A stretch of 64,000 nt of DNA, from contig CAMDWG010000004.1 of assembly GCA_945878375.1 (NCBI GenBank), forward strand, positions 62,001 through 126,000, written 5' to 3'. Position numbers and translations under genes: made by a program. This document shows positions 1 to 7,391 of the stretch, piece after piece. The notes under the pieces were generated by a model. The model worked only from the letters and a program-made list of their open reading frames with translations, had not been told where the DNA came from and ran no database searches. The stretch comes from Roseomonas mucosa. Its GTDB lineage: Bacteria; Pseudomonadota; Alphaproteobacteria; Acetobacterales; Acetobacteraceae. How positions within the stretch are numbered: position 1 is the stretch's first letter; every line of letters starts with the position of its first letter.

Positions 1-252
1 AGCGTGCTGCTGCGCGGCGTGAACGACAGCACGGAGGCGCTGGAGGCCCTGTTCCGCGCCATGCTGCGGCACCGGGTGAAGCCCTATTACCTGCACCAGC
101 TGGACCCCGCCCCCGGCACGGCGCGCTTTCGGGTGGAGGAGGCAGAAGGCCTGCGCCTGATGGCCGGGCTGCGCGGGCGGCTGAGTGGATTGGGCCAGCC
201 GCTTTATGTGCGGGAAACGCCGGGCGGCGGCGGCAAGGTTCCGGTCCGGTAG
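1..252 (+). CDS. epmB: EF-P lysine 2,3-aminomutase family protein, C-terminal end (5' truncated by window)
   Basis: Only the last 83 residues are in the window. The tail carries the KamA/EpmB-family C-terminal pattern: a VKPYYLHQLD stretch, then FRVEEAEGL, then YVRETPGGGGKVPV just before the TAG stop. EpmB is a radical-SAM, PLP-dependent enzyme that turns alpha-lysine into beta-lysine for modification of Lys34 of elongation factor P. The radical-SAM cysteines and the PLP lysine would lie upstream of position 1 and cannot be checked. The efp gene lies 3.6 kb downstream on the same strand, which favours EpmB over a catabolic lysine aminomutase. The genes between them are unrelated, so the pair appears to have been split. 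Confidence 0.85.
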   Translation, partial: SVLLRGVNDSTEALEALFRAMLRHRVKPYYLHQLDPAPGTARFRVEEAEGLRLMAGLRGRLSGLGQPLYVRETPGGGGKVPVR

Positions 253-362
253 CCGGCGTCGCGGGGGCCTACCATCCCGCGCGGATCGCGCTATTCTCCC
301 CCGGCAACAGGCGCCCCGGCCCATCGGCCGGGCAGCGCCGGACAAACAGGGAGACGTCATTC

Positions 363-1346
363 ATGCCTTCGCGCCGGCAAACCCTTGCCCTTGGCCTTTC
401 GGGGGTCTTCGCCCCCGCGATCCTTTCCACCGGTGCGCTGGCGCAGGCCTGGCGCCCGAACCGCGCGCTGCGGCTGATCGTGCCCTTCGCGCCCGGCGGG
501 TCGAACGACATCGTCGCGCGCATCATCGCCGAGCCGGTGGGCCAGATCCTCGGCCAGAGCGTGGTGATCGAGAACCGCTCCGGCGCGGGCAGCGTCATCG
601 GCAGCGAGGCGGCGGCGCGTGCGCCGGCGGATGGCTACACGCTGCTGATCAACAGCGCGCATGCCACGGTTCCGGCGATCGTCGCGCGCATGCCCTACAA
701 TGCGGTGACGGATTTCGAGGGCGTGGCGGTGGCCGGCTTCTCGCCGCATACGCTGGTGGTCAATCCGCGGGTCGAGGCGCGCACGGCGGCGGAGTTGGTG
801 ACGCTGCTGCGGGCCAATCCCGGCCGCTACAACTTCGCCTCCGCCGGCATCGGGTCTGGCGTGCATCTGGCGGGCCTGGTGCTGGTCAACCGCATGAACA
901 TCCAGGCCGAGATGGTCCATTACCGGGGCGGCGGACCGGGCGTTGCGGCGCTGGTGTCGGGCGAGGCGCAGTTCGGCACCCCCACCATGGCATCCTCGCT
1001 CGGCCAGATTCGCGGCGGCGGGGTGCGGGTGCTGGCGGTGCTTTCCGAGCAGCGCAGCCCTGCCCTGCCGAACACGCCTTCGGCCACCGAGGCCGGGATT
1101 CCGGGCGTGGTGCATGAGGAGTTCTTCCCCATCACCGTGCCCAAGGGCACGCCGCCCGAGATCCTCGCCGGGCTCGGCGCCGCCTTCCGCCAGGGTATCC
1201 AGCAGAGCGCGGCGCGGCTGAACGAGCTGGCCGGCGTGACGCCGCGCGCGGGCTTCGACACCTCGGCCAAGGTCATGGGCGTGGTCCGCGAGGGCGTGGA
1301 GAGCTACACCCGCATCCTGCGCGCCGCGGGCGTGCAGCCGGAGTAA
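363..1346 (+). CDS. Bug-family tripartite tricarboxylate transporter substrate-binding protein
   Basis: A 327-residue periplasmic binding protein of the Bug/TctC family. The N-terminus has a twin-arginine-like start (SRRQTLALG) and a hydrophobic core ending near ALAQA, so it is exported, possibly by Tat. The mature protein opens with LRLIVPFAPGGSND, the usual Bug N-lobe motif, and contains the VIENRSGAGSVIG segment. ATG at 363 is preceded by AGGGAGA at 348-354, a good ribosome-binding site. No TctA/TctB membrane genes adjoin it, so it is an orphan receptor of unknown ligand. A long GC-rich stem-loop follows the stop codon. It sits between epmB and efp, where it is probably an insertion. Confidence 0.9.
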   Translation: MPSRRQTLALGLSGVFAPAILSTGALAQAWRPNRALRLIVPFAPGGSNDIVARIIAEPVGQILGQSVVIENRSGAGSVIGSEAAARAPADGYTLLINSAHATVPAIVARMPYNAVTDFEGVAVAGFSPHTLVVNPRVEARTAAELVTLLRANPGRYNFASAGIGSGVHLAGLVLVNRMNIQAEMVHYRGGGPGVAALVSGEAQFGTPTMASSLGQIRGGGVRVLAVLSEQRSPALPNTPSATEAGIPGVVHEEFFPITVPKGTPPEILAGLGAAFRQGIQQSAARLNELAGVTPRAGFDTSAKVMGVVREGVESYTRILRAAGVQPE

Positions 1347-1353
1347 GGCCAGC

Positions 1354-1393
1354 GGGCGGCGCGGCGGCTTTTCGGAGCCGGGCCGCGCCGCCC
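1354..1393 (+). terminator. Large GC stem-loop after the orphan Bug receptor gene
   Basis: A 12-bp perfect outer stem (1354-1365 GGGCGGCGCGGC with 1382-1393 GCCGCGCCGCCC) encloses a second 4-bp stem, GGCT/AGCC, around a TTTCGG loop. It begins 7 bases after the receptor stop codon. No T run follows, so it is a terminator-like hairpin rather than a textbook intrinsic terminator; it could also protect the mRNA 3' end. Confidence 0.45.
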
Positions 1394-1451
1394 CCCTGCC
1401 CCGGCGCGCGGATGCACCGGGCGAGGAGTTTGCGCGCCACGCGATGCGGGC

Positions 1452-1680
1452 GCGATGCGCGATTCGGACAAATAGGACGCCCCGCCCGAGGGGGGCATGG
1501 GCCGGCCGGGCAGGCTGGCCGAGGCCGCGCGGCCCTGCGCGGGATGCGCGATGCGTGATTCGGACAAATAGGACACGCCGCCCGAGGGGGAGGCATGGAG
1601 CGGCTGGGTAGGCTGGCCGAGGCCGCGCGGCCCTGCGCGGGCTGCGCGATGCGGGATTCGGACAAATAGGACAGGGGGCG
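1452..1680. repeat. Tandem direct repeat, about 97-bp unit, 2.3 copies
   Basis: The core GATTCGGACAAATAGGAC occurs at 1461-1478, 1557-1574 and 1655-1672, a spacing of 96 and 98 bases. The two full units also share a GGCTGGCCGAGGCCGCGCGG segment and a CCCGAGGGGG segment; the third is cut short. Each core sits in the same short frame ATG-CGN-GAT-TCG-GAC-AAA-TAG (Met-Arg-Asp-Ser-Asp-Lys-stop), with only the wobble base changing. No ribosome-binding site precedes it, so I do not call it a gene. The 1347-2166 interval has no intact gene; it holds this repeat, a LexA-like box and two gene relics. Confidence 0.85.
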
Positions 1681-1766
1681 GCCGCGCGGGGAGAGAGCCG
1701 GGCGCGGAGCCCGTGTGGCTGGGTCGGATGAGGGCCGGGGGAGTGGCCGTGTCAAAGAGCAAAATG

Positions 1767-1781
1767 GAACATACAACGAAC
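1767..1781. promoter_or_regulatory. Candidate LexA (SOS) box of the alphaproteobacterial type
   Basis: The sequence GAAC-ATACAAC-GAAC matches the alphaproteobacterial LexA operator GTTC-N7-GTTC exactly on the opposite strand, and lies in a locally AT-richer stretch. No intact SOS gene starts on either side: the plus strand leads into a vapC-like fossil and the minus strand into the tandem repeats. It is either a relic of a lost SOS-regulated cassette or a chance match. Confidence 0.45.
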
Positions 1782-1860
1782 ATTCTGCCGGGGCCAGGGA
1801 AATCGCCGGGCATCAGACTGGGTTGTTGATGCCGGATGTGGGAGGCTGGCTGGTGGATTG

Positions 1861-2034
1861 GTGGCCCTGCCCGGATTGCGCGAGGCCCCGCTGGACTTGC
1901 GGATCGCGACCGCCGCGAGCCTGTCGCCGGGCAGCCCGCACAACGAGACCGCCGACCGCCTGATCGTCCCCACGGCGCGGGTGCTTGACATGAAGGTAGT
2001 GACGCGGAACGCGGCAATTCTTGGCGTATGGGGC
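1861..2034 (+). pseudogene. C-terminal fragment of a VapC-like PIN-domain toxin gene
   Basis: One frame reads LPGLREAPLDLRIATAASL, then HNETADRLIVPTARVLDMKV, then VTRNAAIL. This matches the C-terminal half of VapC PIN-domain RNases, where a D(P/T)ADR-IVATAR-L---VT-D--I pattern is typical. The acidic residue of ADR survives, but the usual second acid after VTR is replaced by Asn. There is no N-terminal half, no credible start and no antitoxin gene upstream, and the frame runs on into unrelated sequence. I read it as a decayed toxin remnant; the match is made by eye. Confidence 0.5.
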
Positions 2035-2084
2035 TGCGGGGTTTGTGGGGATGGTGGGGTGTCGAGGGCAGCTGTGACGACGGC

Positions 2085-2150
2085 GGGCTGGCGCAGGCTG
2101 CCTATGTGAAGGAGACGCCGCAGGGTGGCGGAAGTTGGTGCGAAGTTACC
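2085..2150 (+). pseudogene. Possible relic of an epmB/kamA 3' end
   Basis: The frame reads GLAQAAYVKETPQGGG and, after a one-base shift, KLVR. The true epmB end at 187-249 reads GLGQPLYVRETPGGGG then KVPVR. The two are alike in protein sense but diverged at DNA level (roughly 60% by hand), in the same orientation, about 1.9 kb apart. A displaced old gene end would fit insertion of the intervening DNA at the 3' end of epmB. The segment is short, so coincidence is not excluded. Confidence 0.35.
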
Positions 2151-2166
2151 ATGCAGCCCCCTCCTG

Positions 2167-3684
2167 CTAGCTAGGTCGGGAAAGCTCGATGCGGTGGTTC
2201 AGCGCAAACACTACTTTTGGATCTCGTATACGATACACACTGCTGCCTGATATTTGTTCAATTTTTTGTATTAGGCCAATGCCTTCCATACCAGTTACAT
2301 AATTCGCCGTTGAACCACCCGTTTGTGCCATATCGTTCAGCTTATTTCGCGTGAATTCTACTCCATCAAGCTTAAGTAGATGAGTAATGTAGGCATATAC
2401 ATCCATTGAATTTGCGCGCGCATTCGATTTTCGCGGATAATATTCAAAAAAATTGAATTCCCTCACGAATCTCTCCATGCCGTTTCTTAGACCGAAAATA
2501 CTAATTTTTTTCGAATTGCTATCGATTGAAAATTGAGATTGGAGAGCTTTGTCCAAAATATGCCAAAGATCTCGTGGATTTTTGTTTGCAAGCAAAATCA
2601 TTTCTTTTATTGGATCCTCAGAAACTTCGACATCAAGCATGTCAGAAATATTTACAATTTTTCCTCCCGAAAATACAGATAATCTTTTTTCTAGAACTTT
2701 CATCAAATCTTCCGCACTCCAATCAATAGTTGGGCAGAAAATCTTGTGGGTTCGCACATTATGTTTAATCATACCGAACGGAATTGACCATACCGAGAAT
2801 ATGACTTGCAGATCCTCATCGGTCAGGAGGCGATTGTCAGTAAGAATTTTCTCAATGTAATCGGATATATCCTCTGCCGAATTGTTGAAGCGCTGATCTT
2901 CGTCAACTTTGTCAAATACTAACGTAACTCGCTCGTAACCAGCTTTGCGGACGAGCGTGACTAACTCCTTTAGAAGCCGAAAATTTGCCTCCGGGTTGGC
3001 AAAATCAAGCACCCCAGAATCGTTTAGAGACTCGGGAAAGAACTCCCGCCAGCGCTCCGTAGCCTGCTGCGCCCCCGTAGCAGAGGAAATGACATCTGTA
3101 ATTATGTTAACGGCCGCATTCACACCGAAATTGAGGGGGACTCGTAATATTTTGTAAATGGGATTCAATAGGCGAAACATCACGCCACTCTGAAGCTCTC
3201 GAACACGCCCTTCAAGTGCACGCTTGGTACCGCTTCTTGTGAGAAATTGATAAAAAAATGCAAGTTTTTGTCGGTCTTGATTATTGAATTTCCATAATTT
3301 CCTATCGAAGAGCCCAAGTCGGTCGAAAAATTTGTCAGATATTTTTTCGATTATAAAACGATAAAAGTCCGCCGACGAAAAATTTTCTTTAAGCGCGCCA
3401 AAATCGTCTATATTAACCACGCAAATCTTTCGCGAGTCGATTTGGCGAATAAAGTCAAAGATAATCGCCGTCTTTCCGGTTCCGCGATCCCCCGAAAGGA
3501 TCATTGTGCGTCCAATCCGAAAGCCCTCTGTCACCGGACCATACATCGCAATGTCAACGAAGAGCCGCTCACGGTACTCACGCTCAAGCTCCGACGTGAA
3601 CACCGAAAACGGGTATTCGTCGAAGCCTATCCGCTTGTAGAAGTCCTCAAACGTGTGCACGGCGCCCTCAGCGGTCACATCCAT
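2167..3684 (-). CDS. P-loop ATPase of foreign base composition (Sll1717/KAP-like)
   Basis: A 505-residue cytosolic NTPase. Walker A is GDRGTGKTA near residues 64-72; a Walker-B-like strand, VTLVFDKVDED, lies near residues 255-265, followed by an AAA/STAND-style arrangement and an apparent winged-helix C-terminal region (VEFTRNKLNDMAQTGG). No effector domain is recognisable. It resembles the P-loop ATPases called the Sll1717 family, whose function is not established; related KAP/STAND ATPases often sit in anti-phage islands. AAGGA at 3694-3698 supports the start at 3684. Base composition is around 40% GC with many AAA, ATT and TTT codons, against about 70% around it, so recent transfer is likely. 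It is a single-gene insert between epmB and efp, pointing the opposite way. Confidence 0.75.
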   Translation of the reverse strand: MDVTAEGAVHTFEDFYKRIGFDEYPFSVFTSELEREYRERLFVDIAMYGPVTEGFRIGRTMILSGDRGTGKTAIIFDFIRQIDSRKICVVNIDDFGALKENFSSADFYRFIIEKISDKFFDRLGLFDRKLWKFNNQDRQKLAFFYQFLTRSGTKRALEGRVRELQSGVMFRLLNPIYKILRVPLNFGVNAAVNIITDVISSATGAQQATERWREFFPESLNDSGVLDFANPEANFRLLKELVTLVRKAGYERVTLVFDKVDEDQRFNNSAEDISDYIEKILTDNRLLTDEDLQVIFSVWSIPFGMIKHNVRTHKIFCPTIDWSAEDLMKVLEKRLSVFSGGKIVNISDMLDVEVSEDPIKEMILLANKNPRDLWHILDKALQSQFSIDSNSKKISIFGLRNGMERFVREFNFFEYYPRKSNARANSMDVYAYITHLLKLDGVEFTRNKLNDMAQTGGSTANYVTGMEGIGLIQKIEQISGSSVYRIRDPKVVFALNHRIELSRPS

Positions 3685-3843
3685 AGAACCCGATCCTTAT
3701 ACGAAACGTGACGCTGAAGATGGAGTGGTTCATGGCTCCATTCCAGTGGTGACACGATTCCGACCCGCCTTGCCCTCCCCCTCCCCGCCGTTGTATCCGC
3801 GCGGCCATCCATCCCAACGACCGACGTCAGGACACCCGCCCCC

Positions 3844-4413
3844 ATGGCGAAGATGCAGGCCAATCAGATGCGTGCCGGCATGGTCATCGAATTCGAAGGC
3901 CAGCGCTACACCGTCATCAAGCAGAACATCATGATCCCTGGCAAAGGCAACGCCATCATCCAGGTGGACATGCGGAACATTAAGACCGGCGCCAAGAAGG
4001 ACCAGCGCTGGCGTACCGCGGATACGGTCGAACGCCTCGCCACCGAGGATAAGGAATTCACCTATTCCTACGCCGATGGCGACAACCTCGTCCTGATGGA
4101 CCCGGAAACCTTCGAACAGACCCAGGTGCCGAAGGATATCCTCGGCGAACGCCTGCCGTTCCTCCAGGAAAACATGACCGTCAATGTCCGCCTGATCGAA
4201 GGCGAGCCCGTGTCCATGGACATCCCGGAAACGGTGATCCTGGAAGTGGTCGAAGCCGATCCGGTGGTGAAGGGGCAGACCGCGGCGTCGTCCTACAAGC
4301 CGGCCGTGCTGTCCAACGGCGTGAAGACCATGGTGCCGCCCTTCATCACCACCGGTGAGCGGATCGTGGTGAAGACCGAGGATGCGAGCTACTACGAGCG
4401 CGCCAAGGGGTGA
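3844..4413 (+). CDS. efp: Elongation factor P
   Basis: A 189-residue, three-domain factor that enters the ribosomal E site and relieves stalling at polyproline. The KOW-like N-terminal domain has the loop PGKG at residues 32-35, so Lys34, the beta-lysylation site, is present. This fits the EpmB fragment at the window start; an epmA homologue is not visible here. The central and C-terminal OB domains are full length, ending YYERAKG. ATG at 3844 gives the standard MAKMQANQMRAGMV start. Its upstream region abuts the AT-rich ATPase gene, so its native promoter context may have been altered. Confidence 0.97.
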   Translation: MAKMQANQMRAGMVIEFEGQRYTVIKQNIMIPGKGNAIIQVDMRNIKTGAKKDQRWRTADTVERLATEDKEFTYSYADGDNLVLMDPETFEQTQVPKDILGERLPFLQENMTVNVRLIEGEPVSMDIPETVILEVVEADPVVKGQTAASSYKPAVLSNGVKTMVPPFITTGERIVVKTEDASYYERAKG

Positions 4414-4439
4414 TGTGGGTGGGCGTGCCGGCAGCGCCT

Positions 4440-4830
4440 GACTTCTGAGGGCGGTCGCGCCCCCAGCGCTTGGCGGCTTAGGTCGGTCGCGCCCCCTCCC
4501 ACCCTCCCCCGCCTTGCGGGAGAGGGAATTGGGCAGATCGGGCACCAGCCCTCGGCGCAGCGGCGCTGCCGCCGCGCCGCAGGCTGGTTGGGGAGGGGGC
4601 AAGAGCCGCCCACGGCCAGTCGCGCCCCCTCCCGCCCTCGCTGCGCTCGGGCACCCTCCCCCGCTCTGCGGGAGAGGGATCAACGGCGCAACTTGCCCCC
4701 TCTCCCGCTTGCGGGGGGCAGCGGCGCTGCCGCTGCGCCGCAGGCTGGTTGGGGAGGGGGCACGAGCAGCCGCACCCAATCGCGCGCCCACCCGCCCTCG
4801 CAAGCGGGAGAGGGGCTTTTGTGGGACAGG
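4440..4830. repeat. GC-rich intergenic repeat cluster (REP-like)
   Basis: The 520 bases between efp and suhB carry no credible gene. They hold repeated modules: GGTCGGTCGCGCCCCCTCCC near 4481; a CCCTCCC...CCCTCCCCCGC...GCGGGAGAGGG palindromic module three times (about 4492-4525, 4628-4680, 4780-4818); and GCGCCGCAGGCTGGTTGGGG with GGAGGGGGC twice (about 4573-4601 and 4735-4761). The last palindrome is followed by CTTTT and may end efp transcripts. The same family recurs at 18196-18310. Confidence 0.75.
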
Positions 4831-4933
4831 GGTAAGGTCGGCCTCGCAAGGCTGCCCTTCGCACATCCACATTGCGTTTCCAGGCCGGGGGGGGCACCTC
4901 TTCCGGCCTGCGCTCTTTCAGGATCCGGATCCG

Positions 4934-5785
4934 ATGGCTGTCTCGCCCCGCCTGTCCCCCGCCATGAACGTCGTCCACCAGGCCGTGCAGAAGGTCGGGC
5001 GGCGCCTGCTGCGGGACTTCGGGGAGGTCGAGAACCTCCAGGTTACCTCCAAGGGGCCGGGCGACTTCGTCTCCCAGGCCGATCTTCGCGCGGAACAGAT
5101 GCTGCGGGACGAACTGGCGAAGGCCCGGCCGGGCTGGGCCTTCCTCGGGGAAGAAGGCGGGCAGGCGGAAGGCGATTGGGAATGGCGCTGGGTGGTCGAT
5201 CCGCTGGATGGCACCACCAACTTCCTCCACGGCATCCCCCATTGGGCGATCAGCGTCGGCGTCGAACGGCGCCTCGATGCGGACAAGACGGAACTCGTCG
5301 CCGGCTGCATCTACAACCCCGCCGCCAATGAGCTGTTCTGGGCGGAGAAGGGCATGGGCGCCTTCCTGAACGACCGGCGGCTGCGCGTCTCCGGCCGGCG
5401 GGACATGGTGCAGGCGCTGTTCGCCACCGGCATCCCCTTCGCGAAGGTCGTGCGGAAGACGGAATTCTCGATCACGCTCGCGAAGCTGATGCCGCAGGTG
5501 GCCGGCGTCCGGCGCTTCGGCTCGGCGGCGCTCGACCTCGCCTGGGTGGCGGCGGGGCGGTATGACGGGTTCTGGGAACTCGGGCTGAACCGCTGGGATA
5601 TCGCGGCGGGGATCGTGATGGTGCGCGAAGCGGGCGGCCTCGTGACCGACCCGCAGGGCGGCGAAGGCTTCTACGAAAGCGGCCATGTCGTCTGCGGCAA
5701 CCCCGCCTTGCACCCCAAGCTGCGAGAGGTGGTGGCGGAGGGCATCACGGCGGCGGAAGCCGCGCGCGCCGCCGCGCGGGAATAG
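4934..5785 (+). CDS. suhB: Inositol-1-monophosphatase family protein (SuhB-like)
   Basis: A 283-residue Mg-dependent, Li-sensitive sugar-phosphate phosphatase. The metal-site motifs are present in order: GEEGG (about residue 75), WVVDPLDGTTNF (about 95) and RWDIAAG (about 222). The family hydrolyses inositol 1-phosphate; in enterobacteria SuhB also works in rRNA transcription complexes. I chose ATG 4934; an in-frame ATG at 4964 is the alternative, since the conserved helix begins near there. Upstream open sequence in the same frame is repeat-derived. It is separated from efp by a repeat cluster and probably transcribed alone. Confidence 0.9.
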   Translation: MAVSPRLSPAMNVVHQAVQKVGRRLLRDFGEVENLQVTSKGPGDFVSQADLRAEQMLRDELAKARPGWAFLGEEGGQAEGDWEWRWVVDPLDGTTNFLHGIPHWAISVGVERRLDADKTELVAGCIYNPAANELFWAEKGMGAFLNDRRLRVSGRRDMVQALFATGIPFAKVVRKTEFSITLAKLMPQVAGVRRFGSAALDLAWVAAGRYDGFWELGLNRWDIAAGIVMVREAGGLVTDPQGGEGFYESGHVVCGNPALHPKLREVVAEGITAAEAARAAARE

Positions 5786-5907
5786 CCGGTCCGCGGCGAT
5801 TAGCGCTCCCCCGCCGATTGACGCGCCCTCGGCGCCGCCCTTAGTTGCGCCGGCCAGACGCCGCCAACGGCGCGCCGGATCGCCGGCACCACAGGGGGAG
5901 AATGAAA

Positions 5908-6915
5908 ATGACCATCCGCAGCTTTCCGTCGCTGAACCGCCGCGCGCTGCTCGGCGCCGGTGCGGGCCTTGTGCTCGCGGCCCCCGCGGTGCGGGCGCAG
6001 GGCTTCCCGGACCGCCCGATCACGCTGCTCGTGCCCTTCGCCACCGGCGGCTACAATGACCGCCTGGCGCGCGCGATGGCGCCCTTCCTGCAGAAGCATG
6101 TCGGCCAGCCGGTGACGGTGGTGAACCGCCCGGGCGGCGGCACGGTGCTCGGCAACACCTTCTTCCTGCAGCAGCCCGATGACGGCTACATGATGATGGT
6201 GCATTCGGCCGCCCCCTTCATCCCGGTCTCGATCATCACGCGCAACGCGCGGTACAAGGCCGAGGATTTCTGGATGATCAACCTGCCGTCGCGCGATGCG
6301 TCGCTGCTGGCCTGCGCGCCGGACAAGCCGATCCGCAGCGTGGATGAGGTGGTCGCCAGCCTGAAGCGCGATCCGCGCAGCCTCTCGGTCGGCATCCAGC
6401 CGGCTTCGGCCGACCTCGTGAACTTCGCGCTGTTCTGCCAGGCGCATGGCATCGACCGGTCGCGCGTGCGCGTCGTGACCTATGATGGCGGCGGGCCGGC
6501 GCGCAATGCGGTGGCGGGCGGCGTGGTGGATGTGGGTCTGGTCGGCGCGGAAGGCTTCCTGCCGATCAAGGATCGCATCCGCGGGCTGCTGCTGTTCTCC
6601 GACGAGAAGAGCCCGGATTACCCGAACGCGCCGATCCTGACCGACCATGCCCGCGCCGCTGGCTTCACGCCGCAATTCGTCGAGGGCTCGCAGCGCGGCT
6701 TCGTCGTCGCGCGGCGCTTCGTGGAAGCGCAGCCGGAACGCTACCGCATCCTGCTGCAGGCAGTGGAACGGGCGACCAAGGACCCCGAGACCATCGCCTC
6801 GCTCAACACGCAGCAGCTCTCGACCACCTGGTACGGGCCGGAGGCGTCGAACCGCGCCTACCTCGCGACCTCGGAGCTGATGACGCGCTACGGCGACCTG
6901 CTACGCTCCAACTGA
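5908..6915 (+). CDS. tctC: Tripartite tricarboxylate transporter receptor TctC (Bug family)
   Basis: A 335-residue periplasmic receptor. The signal sequence has a double-arginine region (LNRRALLGAG), a hydrophobic core and an AVRAQG cleavage region. The mature start ITLLVPFATGGYNDR is the Bug signature. Two nearby ATGs are possible: 5902 lies only one base after the GGGGGAG ribosome-binding site (5894-5900), while 5908 is seven bases away, so I prefer 5908. TctB and TctA follow with short gaps (10 bases and 1 base), giving a complete three-part secondary carboxylate uptake system. The carboxylate taken up cannot be read from sequence. Confidence 0.92.
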   Translation: MTIRSFPSLNRRALLGAGAGLVLAAPAVRAQGFPDRPITLLVPFATGGYNDRLARAMAPFLQKHVGQPVTVVNRPGGGTVLGNTFFLQQPDDGYMMMVHSAAPFIPVSIITRNARYKAEDFWMINLPSRDASLLACAPDKPIRSVDEVVASLKRDPRSLSVGIQPASADLVNFALFCQAHGIDRSRVRVVTYDGGGPARNAVAGGVVDVGLVGAEGFLPIKDRIRGLLLFSDEKSPDYPNAPILTDHARAAGFTPQFVEGSQRGFVVARRFVEAQPERYRILLQAVERATKDPETIASLNTQQLSTTWYGPEASNRAYLATSELMTRYGDLLRSN

Positions 6916-6925
6916 GCCGCGGCGG

Positions 6926-7390
6926 ATGACACAGGGGCAGACACGCCGGCAGCCCGCCTGGGCGGAGCTTGGTGTCGTGACGGCGATCGCGGCCGGCGTG
7001 TTCGCCTTCCTGCTGAACGCGCGCGGGGTGTCGCGCGATCCGCAGAACCTGCTGCTGCTGCAGCCGACGGCCTGGCTGGTGCTGGCGCTGTGGGCGGTGA
7101 TCGCGGCGGGCTGCCTGCTGCGGCAGGTACCGGCCGATGCGCCGCCCGGCGAAAGCCGGGCCGACCTGCTGCGGGTGCTGGCGATGGTGGCGGCCTTCGG
7201 GCTGTTCATCGCGGGGCTGGAACAGGTGGGCTACGACGTCGCGATCTGCGTCTTCGTCCTCGCCGGCCTCGTGATCGGCGGGGAACGTCATCCGCTGGCG
7301 CTGCTGCTGTTCCCGCCGATCTTCACGCTGGCCGTGATCCATGGCTTCCGGCTGCTGATCCCCTATCCCTTCCCGACCGGCGTGCTGTGA
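6926..7390 (+). CDS. tctB: TctB small membrane subunit of tricarboxylate transporter
   Basis: A 154-residue inner-membrane protein with about four hydrophobic segments (near residues 15-33, 44-62, 83-103 and 106-140), matching the usual TctB size and topology. Low sequence conservation is normal in this family; the call leans on topology and on its place between the receptor and TctA. TctB is an accessory subunit needed for transport by TctA. Its stop codon lies one base before the tctA ATG, so the two are probably translationally coupled. Confidence 0.88.
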   Translation: MTQGQTRRQPAWAELGVVTAIAAGVFAFLLNARGVSRDPQNLLLLQPTAWLVLALWAVIAAGCLLRQVPADAPPGESRADLLRVLAMVAAFGLFIAGLEQVGYDVAICVFVLAGLVIGGERHPLALLLFPPIFTLAVIHGFRLLIPYPFPTGVL

Positions 7391-7391
7391 C

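Noticed and set aside
1452-1680. A CRISPR array
   Set aside because: The units repeat in full at about 97 bases, without unique spacers between short repeats, and no cas genes are present.
363-4413. A prophage or integrative element between epmB and efp
   Set aside because: No integrase, recombinase, phage structural gene or clear attachment pair is visible; only composition, relics and repeats suggest insertion.
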